A stretch of DNA of 14,683 nt from Thermoleophilaceae bacterium (GTDB lineage Bacteria > Actinomycetota > Thermoleophilia > Solirubrobacterales > Thermoleophilaceae). The translations under genes and the position numbers were made by a program. The notes beneath the pieces are model-generated. The model saw only the letters and a program-made list of their open reading frames with translations, was not told the DNA's origin and did not search any database. Location: contig JACCSF010000357.1 of NCBI GenBank assembly GCA_013813135.1, positions 1-14,683 of the forward strand. The letters are read 5' to 3'. Every line of letters begins with the position of its first letter. The stretch's first letter is position 1. Positions 1 through 7,848 of the stretch are shown one piece after another.

Positions 1-356
1 TCCAGCACCCGGCGCCCGCGGCGCGAGAAGCGCACGTTGATCCGCACGCGCCGCGACCAGCGCCCCGCGATCGGCACCGGCCAGCCGAGCAGCGGCTCGA
101 TCAGCTCGCCCCCCGGTGGCGGCAGCGCGCCCGACCGCACCTCGATGCGCAGCGGGTAGGGCTCCTCCTCGGTAATGGTGTGCGGGCCGGCCCGGCGCTC
201 GATCGCCGCGCCGCTGGCCGCGAGCGCGACCCACGCGGTGGCACCCGCGGCGATCGCCATCAGGGCGACCCCGGGCACGTATAGGGAGGCTGTGTCGAAC
301 GTGGCGCCGACCAGGCACAGCGCCAGGCCGAACAGGGCGACGGCGAGCGGCCGCAT
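1..356 (-). CDS. DUF58 domain protein, N-terminal part (runs off left edge)
   Basis: The first 118 codons of a protein whose remainder lies beyond position 1. The ATG at 356 is 6 nt after the moxR stop. The protein opens with two hydrophobic segments, about residues 4-20 and 25-48, separated by a short FDTASLYVPG turn. A soluble stretch follows containing EEEPYPLRIEV, and the visible part ends in RFSRRGRRVL. A two-helix N-terminal anchor followed by a beta-rich part with a RRGR-type motif is typical of DUF58 proteins. These are membrane-anchored partners encoded directly after MoxR ATPases, often with a von Willebrand A-like fold further on. The family's function is poorly defined; a chaperone or assembly role with MoxR is the usual proposal. 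The call rests on this layout and on the moxR neighbour, because the DUF58 core itself is outside the window. Confidence 0.75.
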   Translation of the reverse strand, partial: MRPLAVALFGLALCLVGATFDTASLYVPGVALMAIAAGATAWVALAASGAAIERRAGPHTITEEEPYPLRIEVRSGALPPPGGELIEPLLGWPVPIAGRWSRRVRINVRFSRRGRRVL

Positions 357-362
357 AAGCAG

Positions 363-1313
363 CTACAACGCCGGAACCCGCTCCAGCGCGTCGCGCACCA
401 CTCCGGCGCGCTCGTCCCCGCCGGCACCAGGGCCGAGCAGCAGCCGGTGGGCGAGCACGGAGTCGGCCAGCGCCTGGACGTCGTCGGGCAGCGCGTGGTC
501 GCGCCCATCGAGCGCGGCCATCGCCTTGGCAGCACGGAACAGCATCAGGCCGGCGCGCGGCGAGGCGCCGAGGTCGACCCGCGGGTCGGCGCGCGTGGCG
601 TCGAGGATCGCCACCACGTAGCGGCGCAGCGCCTCGCTGCCGTGCACGGCAGCGGCGGCGCCCTGTGCGGCGAGCACCTCCGCCACATCGGTCACGGACT
701 CCAGGTCGAGAACGCGGTCGCTCTCGGCGTGGTCGAGCAGCATCTGGCTCTCCTGGTCCGCCGTCGGGTAGCCGAGCGACACGCGCACCATGAAGCGGTC
801 GAGCTGCGCCTCGGGCAGGGGATAGGTGCCCTCGTACTCGACCGGGTTCTGCGTGGCGACGACCAGGAACGGCCGCGCGAGCTCGTGCGTCTGCTTGTCC
901 ACGGTCACGTGGCCCTCCTGCATGCACTCGAGCAATCCGGACTGCGTCTTCGGCGAGGCGCGGTTGACCTCGTCAACCAGCACGATGTTGGCGAACACCG
1001 GGCCGGGCCGGAACTCGAAGCGGTTCTCGCGCTGGTTGTAGACGTTGGTGCCGACCACGTCGGCCGGCAGCAGGTCGGCCGTGCACTGCACGCGCGCGTA
1101 CTCGGCGTCGATCGAGCGCGCTAGCGCACGCGCCAGGGCCGTCTTTCCGACGCCCGGGTAGTCCTCGATCAGCACGTGCCCTTCGGCCATCAGCGCGACG
1201 AGCACGTCGCGCAGCACGCACTCGGGGGCTTTCACCGCGCTCGCGATGTTGTCGCGCAGACGCGCGCCGAGCTCGGCAACCTTCGAGGGGTCGAGCTCAG
1301 GCACAGTCGACAT
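363..1313 (-). CDS. MoxR-family AAA+ ATPase
   Basis: A 316-residue AAA+ ATPase of the MoxR type, a cytoplasmic ATPase thought to act as a chaperone that helps partner proteins mature. Walker A is PGVGKT at about 53-58 and Walker B is VLVDEVNRA at about 111-119. Sensor 1 lies in ATQNP at 153-157, followed by the MoxR signature EGTYPLPEAQLDRF at 161-174. A GASPRAG sensor-2 segment sits near residue 270. Length and motif order are normal for the family. The ATG at 1313 is the only good start, since the open frame upstream of it is unrelated read-through. No Shine-Dalgarno is visible, but a TACCAT box lies 8 nt upstream (see the promoter entry). The gene follows trpC after a 56-bp gap and is followed 6 nt later by a DUF58 gene, the classic MoxR-DUF58 pair. 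Confidence 0.93.
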   Translation of the reverse strand: MSTVPELDPSKVAELGARLRDNIASAVKAPECVLRDVLVALMAEGHVLIEDYPGVGKTALARALARSIDAEYARVQCTADLLPADVVGTNVYNQRENRFEFRPGPVFANIVLVDEVNRASPKTQSGLLECMQEGHVTVDKQTHELARPFLVVATQNPVEYEGTYPLPEAQLDRFMVRVSLGYPTADQESQMLLDHAESDRVLDLESVTDVAEVLAAQGAAAAVHGSEALRRYVVAILDATRADPRVDLGASPRAGLMLFRAAKAMAALDGRDHALPDDVQALADSVLAHRLLLGPGAGGDERAGVVRDALERVPAL

Positions 1314-1321
1314 GGAGCACC

Positions 1322-1327
1322 ATGGTA
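1322..1327 (-). promoter_or_regulatory. Candidate -10 box for moxR
   Basis: On the minus strand TACCAT (TANNNT) ends 8 nt before the moxR ATG. No convincing -35 hexamer or ribosome binding site is seen. If real, transcription would start almost at the start codon, giving a leaderless or near-leaderless message. This rests on pattern only. Confidence 0.3.
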
Positions 1328-1369
1328 GGGATACGCCGCAACCGGCCCAGTCGGTTCGTTTCTCCCGGG

Positions 1370-2167
1370 TCAGGCCTGTGTCAGCTGCTCGGGACGGGTG
1401 AGCTCGCGCACCGCCGCCTCGGGGTCCGACGCTCGCATGAGGGCCTCGCCGATCAGCACCGCGTCCACACCCACCTGCTCGAGCTCTTCGATCTGCTCGC
1501 GGCTGTGAATCCCCGACTCCGAGACCACCACCTTGCCCGCCGGCACGTCCGCGAGCAGGTCGAAGGTGCGCTGGATGTCGACGCTGAAGTTCTCGAGGTC
1601 GCGGTTGTTGATTCCGAGCACGTCCGCGTCCACCTCGAGCGCCCGATCCAGCTCGTCCTCGTCGTAGATCTCGACGATCGCGTCGAGGTCGAGCGCGTGC
1701 GCCTCGCGGTGGAGCCCCGCCAGCTCGCGCTCGGTCATCGCGCCGACCACCAGCAGCACGGCGTCCGCGCCGGCCGCCTTGGCCTCGTAGAGCTGGTACG
1801 GGTCGATCGTGAAGTCCTTGCGCAGCACCGGGAGCTCGGTCGCGCCGCGCGCCTCGCGCAGGTCGGCCAGCGAGCCTCCGAAGTGAGCCTCCTCGGTCAG
1901 CACGGAGAGCGCGGCCGCGCCGCCGCGCTCGTAGGCGCGCACGATCTCCGCGCAGCTTGCCCCCTCGCGAATCGTGCCCGCCGACGGCGAGCGCCGCTTG
2001 TGCTCGGCGATCAGCGATGTGCCCGGGTGCGAGAGCGCCTCCGCGAAGGGCCGGCCCTCGGGCACCGCGCCCGCCTCGCGCTCGAGCTCCGGCAGCGGGC
2101 GCTCGCGCTTGCGCCTGTGCAGAGCCTCCCGCGTCGCTCCGACCAGCTCGTCGAGCCTGACGCTCAC
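1370..2167 (-). CDS. trpC: Indole-3-glycerol phosphate synthase
   Basis: A 265-residue TIM-barrel enzyme that converts carboxyphenylaminodeoxyribulose phosphate to indole-3-glycerol phosphate in tryptophan synthesis. The catalytic landmarks are present: IAEHKRRSPS (Glu55, Lys57), VLRKDF (Lys117), AIVEIYDE (Glu166), LGINNRDL (Asn187/188), VVVSESGI (Ser216) and the phosphate-binding IGEALM near 239-244. The domain is stand-alone, not fused to TrpF. The start is a GTG overlapping the trpD stop in a GTGA tetranucleotide (2164-2167), with GGAGC a few bases upstream. It is the last gene of the long minus-strand run. trpF, trpB and trpA do not follow, so the later steps must be encoded elsewhere. 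Confidence 0.97.
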   Translation of the reverse strand: MSVRLDELVGATREALHRRKRERPLPELEREAGAVPEGRPFAEALSHPGTSLIAEHKRRSPSAGTIREGASCAEIVRAYERGGAAALSVLTEEAHFGGSLADLREARGATELPVLRKDFTIDPYQLYEAKAAGADAVLLVVGAMTERELAGLHREAHALDLDAIVEIYDEDELDRALEVDADVLGINNRDLENFSVDIQRTFDLLADVPAGKVVVSESGIHSREQIEELEQVGVDAVLIGEALMRASDPEAAVRELTRPEQLTQA

Positions 2168-3173
2168 CGAGCGTGCTCCAGGTACCCGTCGAGCACGCCC
2201 GCGGCTGCACCCGAGTCGATCGACTGCTGGGCGCGCTCGACCCCCGCGGCGAGGGACTCGGCGGCGCCGCCGACGTAGATGGCGCCGGCCGCGTTCAGCA
2301 CCGCCAGCGAGCGCTCGGTGCCGGACTGCCCTTCGAGCACGCCGCGCAGCACGCGCGCGTTCTGGTCAGGCGAGCCGGCGGCGAGGGCGCCATCTTTGGC
2401 CGGCTCCAGCCCCACCTGCTCCGGAGAGACGTCGTAGAGCGTGAGTCCGCCGTCCCTCAGCTCGACCACTCGGGTGATTCCGGAGACCGAGAACTCGTCG
2501 AGGCCATCCGCGCCCGACACTACCAGGGCGGATTCCGTGCCGAGCTCCGCCAGCGCGGCCGCGAGCGTCTCCAGCTTGGTTGGGTCGGACACGCCGATCA
2601 CCTGGCGGGTGGCGCCTGCCGGGTTGGTGAGCGGGCCGAGGAAGTTGAAGATCGTGTGCACGCCGAGCGCCTTGCGAACGGGCACGACGTGCTTCATCGC
2701 GGAGTGGTGCTTGGGGGCGAACATGAAGCCGAAGCCCACGGCGTCGATGCAGGCTGCCACGGCGTCGGGCTCCAGGTCGATGCGGGCCCCGAGCGCCTCG
2801 AGCACGTCGGCCGACCCGCACCGGCTCGTGGCCGAGCGGTTGCCGTGCTTGGCCACGCGGCAGCCGGCCCCCGCCGCGATGAACGCCGCGGTGGTCGACA
2901 CGTTGAACGTCGGCCGCCCGCCGCCGGTCCCGGCCGTTTCGACCAGGCCGTTGCCCGCACGCACCGGCAGGGCCAGCTCGCGCATGGTGGCCGCCAGCCC
3001 GGCGATCTCCTGCACCGTCTCGCCCTTTGTGCGCAGGGCGATCAGGAAGCCCGCCGTCTCAGCCTCGGAGGAGTTTCCCTCCATCACCTCGCGCAGCACC
3101 GCCGCGGCCTCGCCGGCCGAGAGGTTCTGGCCGCGGGCGACCCGGTCGATCGCGTCCGTGAGTGCGGGGTTGC

Positions 3174-3177
<4 letters not shown>
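2164..3177 (-). CDS. trpD: Anthranilate phosphoribosyltransferase
   Basis: A 337-residue enzyme that transfers the phosphoribosyl group of PRPP to anthranilate. The N-terminal helical part (about 1-70) is followed by the PRPP-binding region, then KHGNRSATSRCGSADVLEALG-type sequence at about 110-130. Further on come FMFAPKHH, the KHVVPVRKALGVHTIFNFLG region, and LGPLTNPAG, all hallmarks of the family. The PRPP loop reads GTGGGRPTFNVST at about 83-95, where the common form is GTGGD, so the usual Asp is Gly here. The GTG start at 3177 overlaps the trpG stop as GTGA; the open frame continues upstream only as a shadow of trpG and trpE. trpC follows with another GTGA overlap, which suggests translational coupling through trpG, trpD and trpC. 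Confidence 0.97.
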
Positions 3178-3725
<548 letters not shown>

Positions 3726-3728
3726 TCG

Positions 3729-5261
3729 CTACGCCCAGTCGGCCTGTGCGCAGGCAAGCCGGATCGCATCCATCACCGCACCCGCCTTGGCCTCGGACTC
3801 GCGCGTCTCGTCGGCGGCGTCCGAGTCGGCGACGATGCCGCAGCCGGCCTGCAGGTAGGCCATACCGTCGTGCACGAAGGTCGACCGGATGTTGATGCAG
3901 GTGTCGAGGTCGCCGGTGTAGGACAGGTAGCCCACCGCCCCGCCGTACGGGCCGCGCTTGACCGGCTCCAGCTCGTCGATGATCTGCATCGCGCGGATCT
4001 TGGGGGCGCCCGACAGCGTCCCCGCGGGCAGCGCGGCCCGCATCGCGTCGATGGGAGTCACTCCCTCGCGCATGGTGCCGGACACCGACGAGACGATGTG
4101 GATCACGTGCGAGTACAGCTCCACGCCCATCAGCTCGTCGACCTTCACGCTTCCGTACTCGCACACGCGACCGAGGTCGTTGCGGCCGAGGTCGACCAGC
4201 ATCACGTGCTCTGCGCGCTCCTTCTCGTCGGCGAGCAGGTCGTCGCTGACCTCGCGGTCGGAGCCGGTGCGCGGGCGCGTGCCCGCGATCGGCTTCAGCT
4301 CCACGCGACGGCCGTTCACCGTAACGAGCGCCTCGGGGGAGGCGCCGGCCACCTCGAAGTCCTCGAAGTCGAGGAAGTACATGTAGGGGCTCGGGTTGAT
4401 CGCGCGCAGGCCGCGGTAGATCGAGAACGCGTCGACGGGGCAGTCGGCGGTCCAGCGCTGGCTCGGGACGACCTGGTAGGCGTCGCCGGCGCGGATGTAC
4501 TCCTTGGCCCGCTCCACCGCCTCCGCGAAGCCGTCCGGCCCCATATTGGAGGTGAACTCGGGCGGCTCGCGCCTGCCGCGCCCGATCTGCGGCACCGGCC
4601 CGGCCAGGCGCTCCTTGACCTCGGCGATGGCGGCCGCCGCCTGCCCGTACGAGCGCTCCAAATCGTCGTGCGCTCCGGGGCGGGCTTGGCCCGCACCGGA
4701 GCGATCGTCGTGCGCGAGGGGGCGGGCTTGGCCCGCACCGGAGCGATCGTCTCCCGCGAAGACGTTCGCCAGCACGGTGACCTCGTGGCGGAGGTGGTCG
4801 AACGCCACCAGCACGTCGGTGACCATCACCGCGAGGTCGGGGATGCCCGTCTCGTCGGGGTTCGGCTCCCCCACGCTCGGCTCGGCGCTGCGCACGAGGT
4901 CGTAGCCGAACATGCCGACGGCCCCGCCCGCAAAGGGCGGCAGCCCCTCGAGCGGGGCGATCCGGTAGCGGCCCAGCTCCTCGGCTACGGCCGCGTACGG
5001 ATCGGGATGGTCCCCGAGCGACATGCGGATGGTCGTGCGCGGCTGGAAGCCGAGGAACGACCAGCGACCGACGCGCTGGCCCTGCTCGGCCGACTCGAGC
5101 AGGAACGACGGCCCGCCGCCGCGCAGCTTGAGGTACGCCGAGACCGGGGTCTCGCAGTCGGCGATGAACGTGTGCCGCAGCGGCACGAGGTTGTGCTCGC
5201 GCGCGAGCTCGCGGACCTCGTCGAGGCCCGGCGTGAGCTCCAGGTCAACGACGACGCTCAT
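3729..5261 (-). CDS. trpE: Anthranilate synthase component I
   Basis: A 510-residue chorismate-using subunit that makes anthranilate with ammonia from TrpG. The N-terminal domain carries the feedback motif LLES (54-57), at which tryptophan inhibits TrpE enzymes, and AGGAVGMFGYDLVR near 111-124. The chorismate-binding domain begins near 240 and shows GDAYQVVPSQR, PYMYFLDFEDFEVAGASPE, LKPIAGTRPR, LLADEKERAEHVMLVDLGRN, LPAGTLSGAPKIRAMQII and GPYGGAVGYL. It is oddly enlarged in the linker between the domains: residues 171-198 are two tandem 14-residue copies of DDRSGAGQARP(L/G)AH encoded by a palindromic DNA repeat (separate entry). The frame stays open and both domains look intact, so the enzyme is probably functional. 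The ATG at 5261 lies inside hisIE (17-bp overlap), so there is no room for a trp leader or attenuator directly before it. Confidence 0.97.
   Translation of the reverse strand: MSVVVDLELTPGLDEVRELAREHNLVPLRHTFIADCETPVSAYLKLRGGGPSFLLESAEQGQRVGRWSFLGFQPRTTIRMSLGDHPDPYAAVAEELGRYRIAPLEGLPPFAGGAVGMFGYDLVRSAEPSVGEPNPDETGIPDLAVMVTDVLVAFDHLRHEVTVLANVFAGDDRSGAGQARPLAHDDRSGAGQARPGAHDDLERSYGQAAAAIAEVKERLAGPVPQIGRGRREPPEFTSNMGPDGFAEAVERAKEYIRAGDAYQVVPSQRWTADCPVDAFSIYRGLRAINPSPYMYFLDFEDFEVAGASPEALVTVNGRRVELKPIAGTRPRTGSDREVSDDLLADEKERAEHVMLVDLGRNDLGRVCEYGSVKVDELMGVELYSHVIHIVSSVSGTMREGVTPIDAMRAALPAGTLSGAPKIRAMQIIDELEPVKRGPYGGAVGYLSYTGDLDTCINIRSTFVHDGMAYLQAGCGIVADSDAADETRESEAKAGAVMDAIRLACAQADWA
4668..4751. 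repeat. Two tandem 42-bp palindrome-bearing units inside trpE
   Basis: Units 4668-4709 and 4710-4751 are identical except for three adjacent bases (tcc at 4674-4676, gag at 4716-4718). Each contains the core GCGGGC-TTG-GCCCGC. In the first unit the arms extend outward as CGCTCCGG / CCGGAGCG, giving a 33-bp inverted repeat (4671-4703) with one mismatched pair and a 3-nt loop. In the second unit the substitution breaks part of the outer stem. ATCGTC (GACGAT on the coding strand) occurs at 4662-4667, 4704-4709 and 4746-4751, so it borders every unit like a short target-site duplication. The length is a multiple of three and the trpE frame is kept, adding 28 residues. This resembles in-gene palindromic elements such as those known from Rickettsia, but identity with any named family is not claimed. 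Confidence 0.85.
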
Positions 5262-5823
5262 TGAGCACCCGGAAGGCGTCGGCGAGGCTGAGGCCGCGCG
5301 ACGCGAGCAGAACGGTGAGGTGGTACAGAACGTCGGCGGCCTCCTCGGCCACGCGCTCGTCCGATTCGCCTCCGGCCGCGCGAGCCACCTCCTCGGCCTC
5401 CTCCTCCACCTTCGCGCCGATGCGCGCGGGCTCGGCGAGCAGCGTGGCGGTGTAGCTGTCGCCGGGGTCCGCCGAGCGCCGCTGCGTCACCGTGCGCTCG
5501 AGCGCCGCCAGCGCCTCGGACGGCTCCAGGTCGGTGTCGCCGCGGTAGAAGCAGGTGCGCTCGCCTGTGTGGCAGGCCGGGCCGGCGGGCTCGACGAGCG
5601 CCAGCAGCGTGTCCCCATCGCAGTCGTAACGCAGCGCCTGCAGTCGCATCACGTTGCCGGAGGTCTCGCCTTTGTGCCACAGCTCCTGGCGCGAGCGCGA
5701 CCAGAACCACATCTCGCCGGACTCGCGCGTGCGCCGCAGCGCCTCATCGTTCATATACGCGAGCGTCAGCACCTCGCCGGAGCGGGCGTCCTGAACGATG
5801 CAGGGGGTCAAGTCCATGATCAT
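5245..5823 (-). CDS. hisIE: Fused phosphoribosyl-AMP cyclohydrolase / phosphoribosyl-ATP diphosphatase
   Basis: A 192-residue bifunctional histidine-synthesis enzyme. The N-terminal HisI half (about 1-105) opens the ring of phosphoribosyl-AMP. It shows VLTLAYMN, WFWSRSRQELWHKGETSGN, and the zinc cysteines Cys68 (YDCDGD), Cys84 and Cys91 (CHTGERTCFY). The C-terminal HisE half (about 105-192) removes pyrophosphate from phosphoribosyl-ATP. It carries the acidic helices KVEEEAEEVARAA and AEEAADVLYHLTVLL. Length is close to other HisIE fusions. ATGs at 5823 and 5817 flank the best spacing from a GGAGG at 5828-5832 (4 and 10 nt); I list the longer form. It begins 11 nt after the GNAT stop and overlaps trpE by 17 bp. 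A his gene before trpE is a known actinobacterial arrangement; other his genes are absent. Confidence 0.95.
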   Translation of the reverse strand: MIMDLTPCIVQDARSGEVLTLAYMNDEALRRTRESGEMWFWSRSRQELWHKGETSGNVMRLQALRYDCDGDTLLALVEPAGPACHTGERTCFYRGDTDLEPSEALAALERTVTQRRSADPGDSYTATLLAEPARIGAKVEEEAEEVARAAGGESDERVAEEAADVLYHLTVLLASRGLSLADAFRVLNERRR

Positions 5824-5827
5824 CTGG

Positions 5828-5832
5828 CCTCC
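5828..5832 (-). promoter_or_regulatory. Ribosome binding site of hisIE
   Basis: GGAGG on the minus strand lies directly after the GNAT stop (5835-5837). It is 4 nt from the ATG at 5823 and 10 nt from the in-frame ATG at 5817, so it supports hisIE initiation but does not settle which ATG is used. Confidence 0.7.
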
Positions 5833-5834
5833 GA

Positions 5835-6605
5835 TTATGGCCGGGTCGTGCCGAGCGGCAGCTTGAGGAACTCGTATAGCTTCCCGATCGGGCTGAAGCC
5901 GAGCCGCTCGTAGAGGTGCTGCGGCCAGTCGGCGGCGTCGGTGAGCAGGAAGATCGGGTCGCATCCCTCCGATGCGGCCGTTGCCGCGGCCGCCAGCACC
6001 GCGGCGCTCGCGTGACCGCGGCCGCGGCGGCGCTCGAGCGTGCCCACCTCGTCCACCTGAGCCAGGCCGTCGGCGGTGTAGAGCCGACACGCCGCGGCCG
6101 GTTCGCTCGGGGGAGCGGCGAAGTCGCGGGCGCGGGTGGCACGCCCGTAACGCTCGTCCATCGCGGTCAGCTGCTGAACCGCCTCCTCCTGCCAGCCGAA
6201 CGGCTGCTCGCGCCGGAAGGCGGCCAGGGCGCCGGCCCCGGTCGCGCGATCGACCTCGCTTCCGGCTCCGTGCGGCGCCATGCGCGCGGGGGTGCGGTCG
6301 CGGACCATCACGAGCAGCCGGTACACGTTCCAGCCGTCGCGCGACAGCGCCGGGGCCAGGCGCTCGCCCAGCTCCTCGTCGTGGACCACGAGTTTGCGGT
6401 GCGAGGCATGCTCGAGCGCGTGCTCCGTGGTGGCGACCAGCTCCCGGGCTCCGGCGCCGCTGTCCTCCACGCGCACGGCGTTGAGCTGCCAGACCAGCGG
6501 CAGGCTGGGCGTGAGCAGCGCGGTGGCGTGTCCCAGCGGCCGCACCTCGTCGACCACCGCCTCCTCGGTGCGCCGCAGGTAGCTGACGATGCGCTCGCGG
6601 CTCAT
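5835..6605 (-). CDS. GNAT-family N-acetyltransferase, substrate unknown
   Basis: A 256-residue protein with a C-terminal GNAT acetyltransferase domain. The acetyl-CoA pyrophosphate loop is visible as ERRRGRGHASA at about 191-201, after a strand DEVGTL. It is followed by the helix AAVLAAAATAAS, the strand PIFLLTD, and the closing LYERLGFSPIGKLYEF motif that ends most GNAT folds. Residues 1-150 are less recognisable and may be a degenerate second GNAT-like half. The ATG at 6605 overlaps the era stop as ATGA (6602-6605), and hisIE starts 11 nt after its TAA. The target could be a small molecule, a protein or a ribosomal protein; neither sequence nor context decides it. It sits where other genomes carry recO or unrelated genes after era. 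Confidence 0.85.
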   Translation of the reverse strand: MSRERIVSYLRRTEEAVVDEVRPLGHATALLTPSLPLVWQLNAVRVEDSGAGARELVATTEHALEHASHRKLVVHDEELGERLAPALSRDGWNVYRLLVMVRDRTPARMAPHGAGSEVDRATGAGALAAFRREQPFGWQEEAVQQLTAMDERYGRATRARDFAAPPSEPAAACRLYTADGLAQVDEVGTLERRRGRGHASAAVLAAAATAASEGCDPIFLLTDAADWPQHLYERLGFSPIGKLYEFLKLPLGTTRP

Positions 6606-7483
6606 TCGATCCCGAGCCGGTCGAGCAGAGCCTCGTCGCGGCGCCAGCCTTTGCGCACGCGCACGTGCAGGTCCAGGTGGATGCGCCGGTCCAGCAGCTG
6701 CTCGATCTCCTTGCGCGCCGCCGTGCCGACCGCCTTGACCATGCGTCCGCCCGCGCCGACCAGGATGCCCTTCTGCGACTCGGTCTCCGCCCACACGCGG
6801 GCGCGCACCACGAGCAGGCCGTCCTCGCGCTCCTCCAGCTCGTCGACCTCCACCTCCACGGCGTGCGGCAGCTCCTCGCGGGTGCGCAGCAGCACCTGCT
6901 CGCGCACCAGCTCGGCGATGCGCACGTGCTCTGGCTGGTCGCTCTTGTCCTCGCGCGGATAGAGAAACGGGCCCTTGGGCAGCAGGGACACGAGCTGCTC
7001 CACGAGCGGGTCGAGCCCGGCCCCGCTGCGCGCGCTGACCGGGAAGATCTCGCCGTTCACGCCGAGGTCAGCCGCCGCGTCGAGCGCCGTGACCGTGCGC
7101 GGCTGGTTGAGCCGGTCGACCTTGTTGAGCGCCGTCACCGCGGGCACATGGGCGTTCTCGATCGCGGCGGCGATGAAGCGGTCGCCCGCGCCGATCTGCT
7201 GCTCGCCGTTGAGCACGAACAGCACCGCGTCGGCATCGGACAGCACGCTCTCCACGCGGCGCTGCATGCGCTCGGTGAGCGGATCGCGCGGCCGCTGCAC
7301 GCCGGGCAGGTCGACCAGCACCAGCTGCCAGTCGGGGCCGGTCGCGATGCCGCGGATCTCGCGCCGCGTGGTTTGCGGCTTGTCCGAGACGATCGCCACC
7401 TTGCGGCCGACGATCCGGTTGACGAGCGTGGACTTGCCCGCGTTGGGACGGCCCGCGAGGGCGACGAAGCCCGAGCGCGTCAC
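6602..7483 (-). CDS. era: GTPase Era
   Basis: A 293-residue GTPase that binds 16S rRNA and assists 30S subunit maturation. G1 is GRPNAGKS (11-18), the G2 region is KPQTTRREIRG (35-45), G3 is DLPG (58-61), G4 is NKVD (120-123) and G5 is SAR (150-152). The link to the KH domain has the Era signature FLYPREDKSDQPEHVRIAEL, and the C-terminal KH domain has GILVGAGGRMVKAVG (about 239-253). Length is close to E. coli Era. The start is GTG at 7483, overlapping the ybeY stop as GTGA, with GGAGGGG just upstream. This combination fixes the start although the frame is open further back. It lies in a yqeY-phoH-ybeY-era cluster of ribosome and RNA maturation genes. Confidence 0.97.
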   Translation of the reverse strand: MTRSGFVALAGRPNAGKSTLVNRIVGRKVAIVSDKPQTTRREIRGIATGPDWQLVLVDLPGVQRPRDPLTERMQRRVESVLSDADAVLFVLNGEQQIGAGDRFIAAAIENAHVPAVTALNKVDRLNQPRTVTALDAAADLGVNGEIFPVSARSGAGLDPLVEQLVSLLPKGPFLYPREDKSDQPEHVRIAELVREQVLLRTREELPHAVEVEVDELEEREDGLLVVRARVWAETESQKGILVGAGGRMVKAVGTAARKEIEQLLDRRIHLDLHVRVRKGWRRDEALLDRLGIE

Positions 7484-7845
7484 AGCCCCTCCAGCACGCG
7501 CGCCTGGAGGGCGAGCATCTCGCCGCCGTCGGCCTCGTGGTCGTAGCCGCACAGGTGAAGCACGCCGTGCACGACGGCCTCGATCAGATCCTCTGTGTGC
7601 TCAGGGCAGATGACGACATCCCCCAGCTCGCGCGGCTCGACGGCAGGGCCTGTCGCATCGACTGGAAAGGACAGCACGTCGGTGGGCCGGTCGCGTCCGC
7701 GGTGCTCCCGGTTGAGCTCGCCGATGCGCTCGGCGTCGACCAGCTCGATGGCGAGATGCCCGTCGTCCACACCGGCGGCGGCGAGGGCCGCCAGCGCCGG
7801 CGGACCCAGCTCCTCGGGCGCATCGATGAGGTCGAGCTCGATCAG
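7480..7845 (-). CDS. ybeY: Endoribonuclease YbeY (rRNA maturation factor), start uncertain
   Basis: A metal-dependent endoribonuclease of 16S rRNA maturation and ribosome quality control. The zinc motif is clear as HGVLHLCGYDH (His93, His97 and His103 if counted from 7845), preceded by RPTDVLSFPVD, the second family signature. The first ATG, GTG or TTG in this frame is a GTG at 7770. That would give only 96 residues, starting at the strand LAIELVD and lacking the usual first 30 or so residues. The frame is open upstream back to the phoH TAG, and it encodes a plausible family N-terminus, IELDLIDAPEELGPPALAAL. The only near-cognate codon is CTG at 7845, 3 nt after that stop, giving 121 residues. 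I list that longer form; 7480-7770 is the conventional alternative. It overlaps era by 4 bp. Confidence 0.85.
   Translation of the reverse strand: MIELDLIDAPEELGPPALAALAAAGVDDGHLAIELVDAERIGELNREHRGRDRPTDVLSFPVDATGPAVEPRELGDVVICPEHTEDLIEAVVHGVLHLCGYDHEADGGEMLALQARVLEGL
7486..7492 (-). promoter_or_regulatory. Ribosome binding site of era
   Basis: GGAGGGG on the minus strand lies inside the end of ybeY, 2 nt before the GTG (4 nt if the core GGAGG is used). It marks the GTG at 7483 as the era start within a longer open frame. Confidence 0.7.
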
Positions 7846-7848
7846 TTT

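Noticed and set aside
1340..1356. Possible trpC terminator hairpin (AACCG...CGGTT)
   Set aside because: The stem is only 5 bp with a 7-nt loop and no T-run on the minus strand; too weak to list.
1314..2210. Upstream extension of the moxR reading frame into trpC
   Set aside because: The extension is Arg/Ala/Gly-rich noise in the wrong frame of trpC; MoxR homology begins just after the ATG at 1313.
5245..5850. A trp leader peptide, attenuator or T-box before trpE
   Set aside because: trpE starts inside hisIE and hisIE starts 11 nt after the GNAT stop, leaving no non-coding leader.
7831..7833. ATG near 7833 as a ybeY start
   Set aside because: It is in a different frame from the YbeY protein and would read into shadow sequence.
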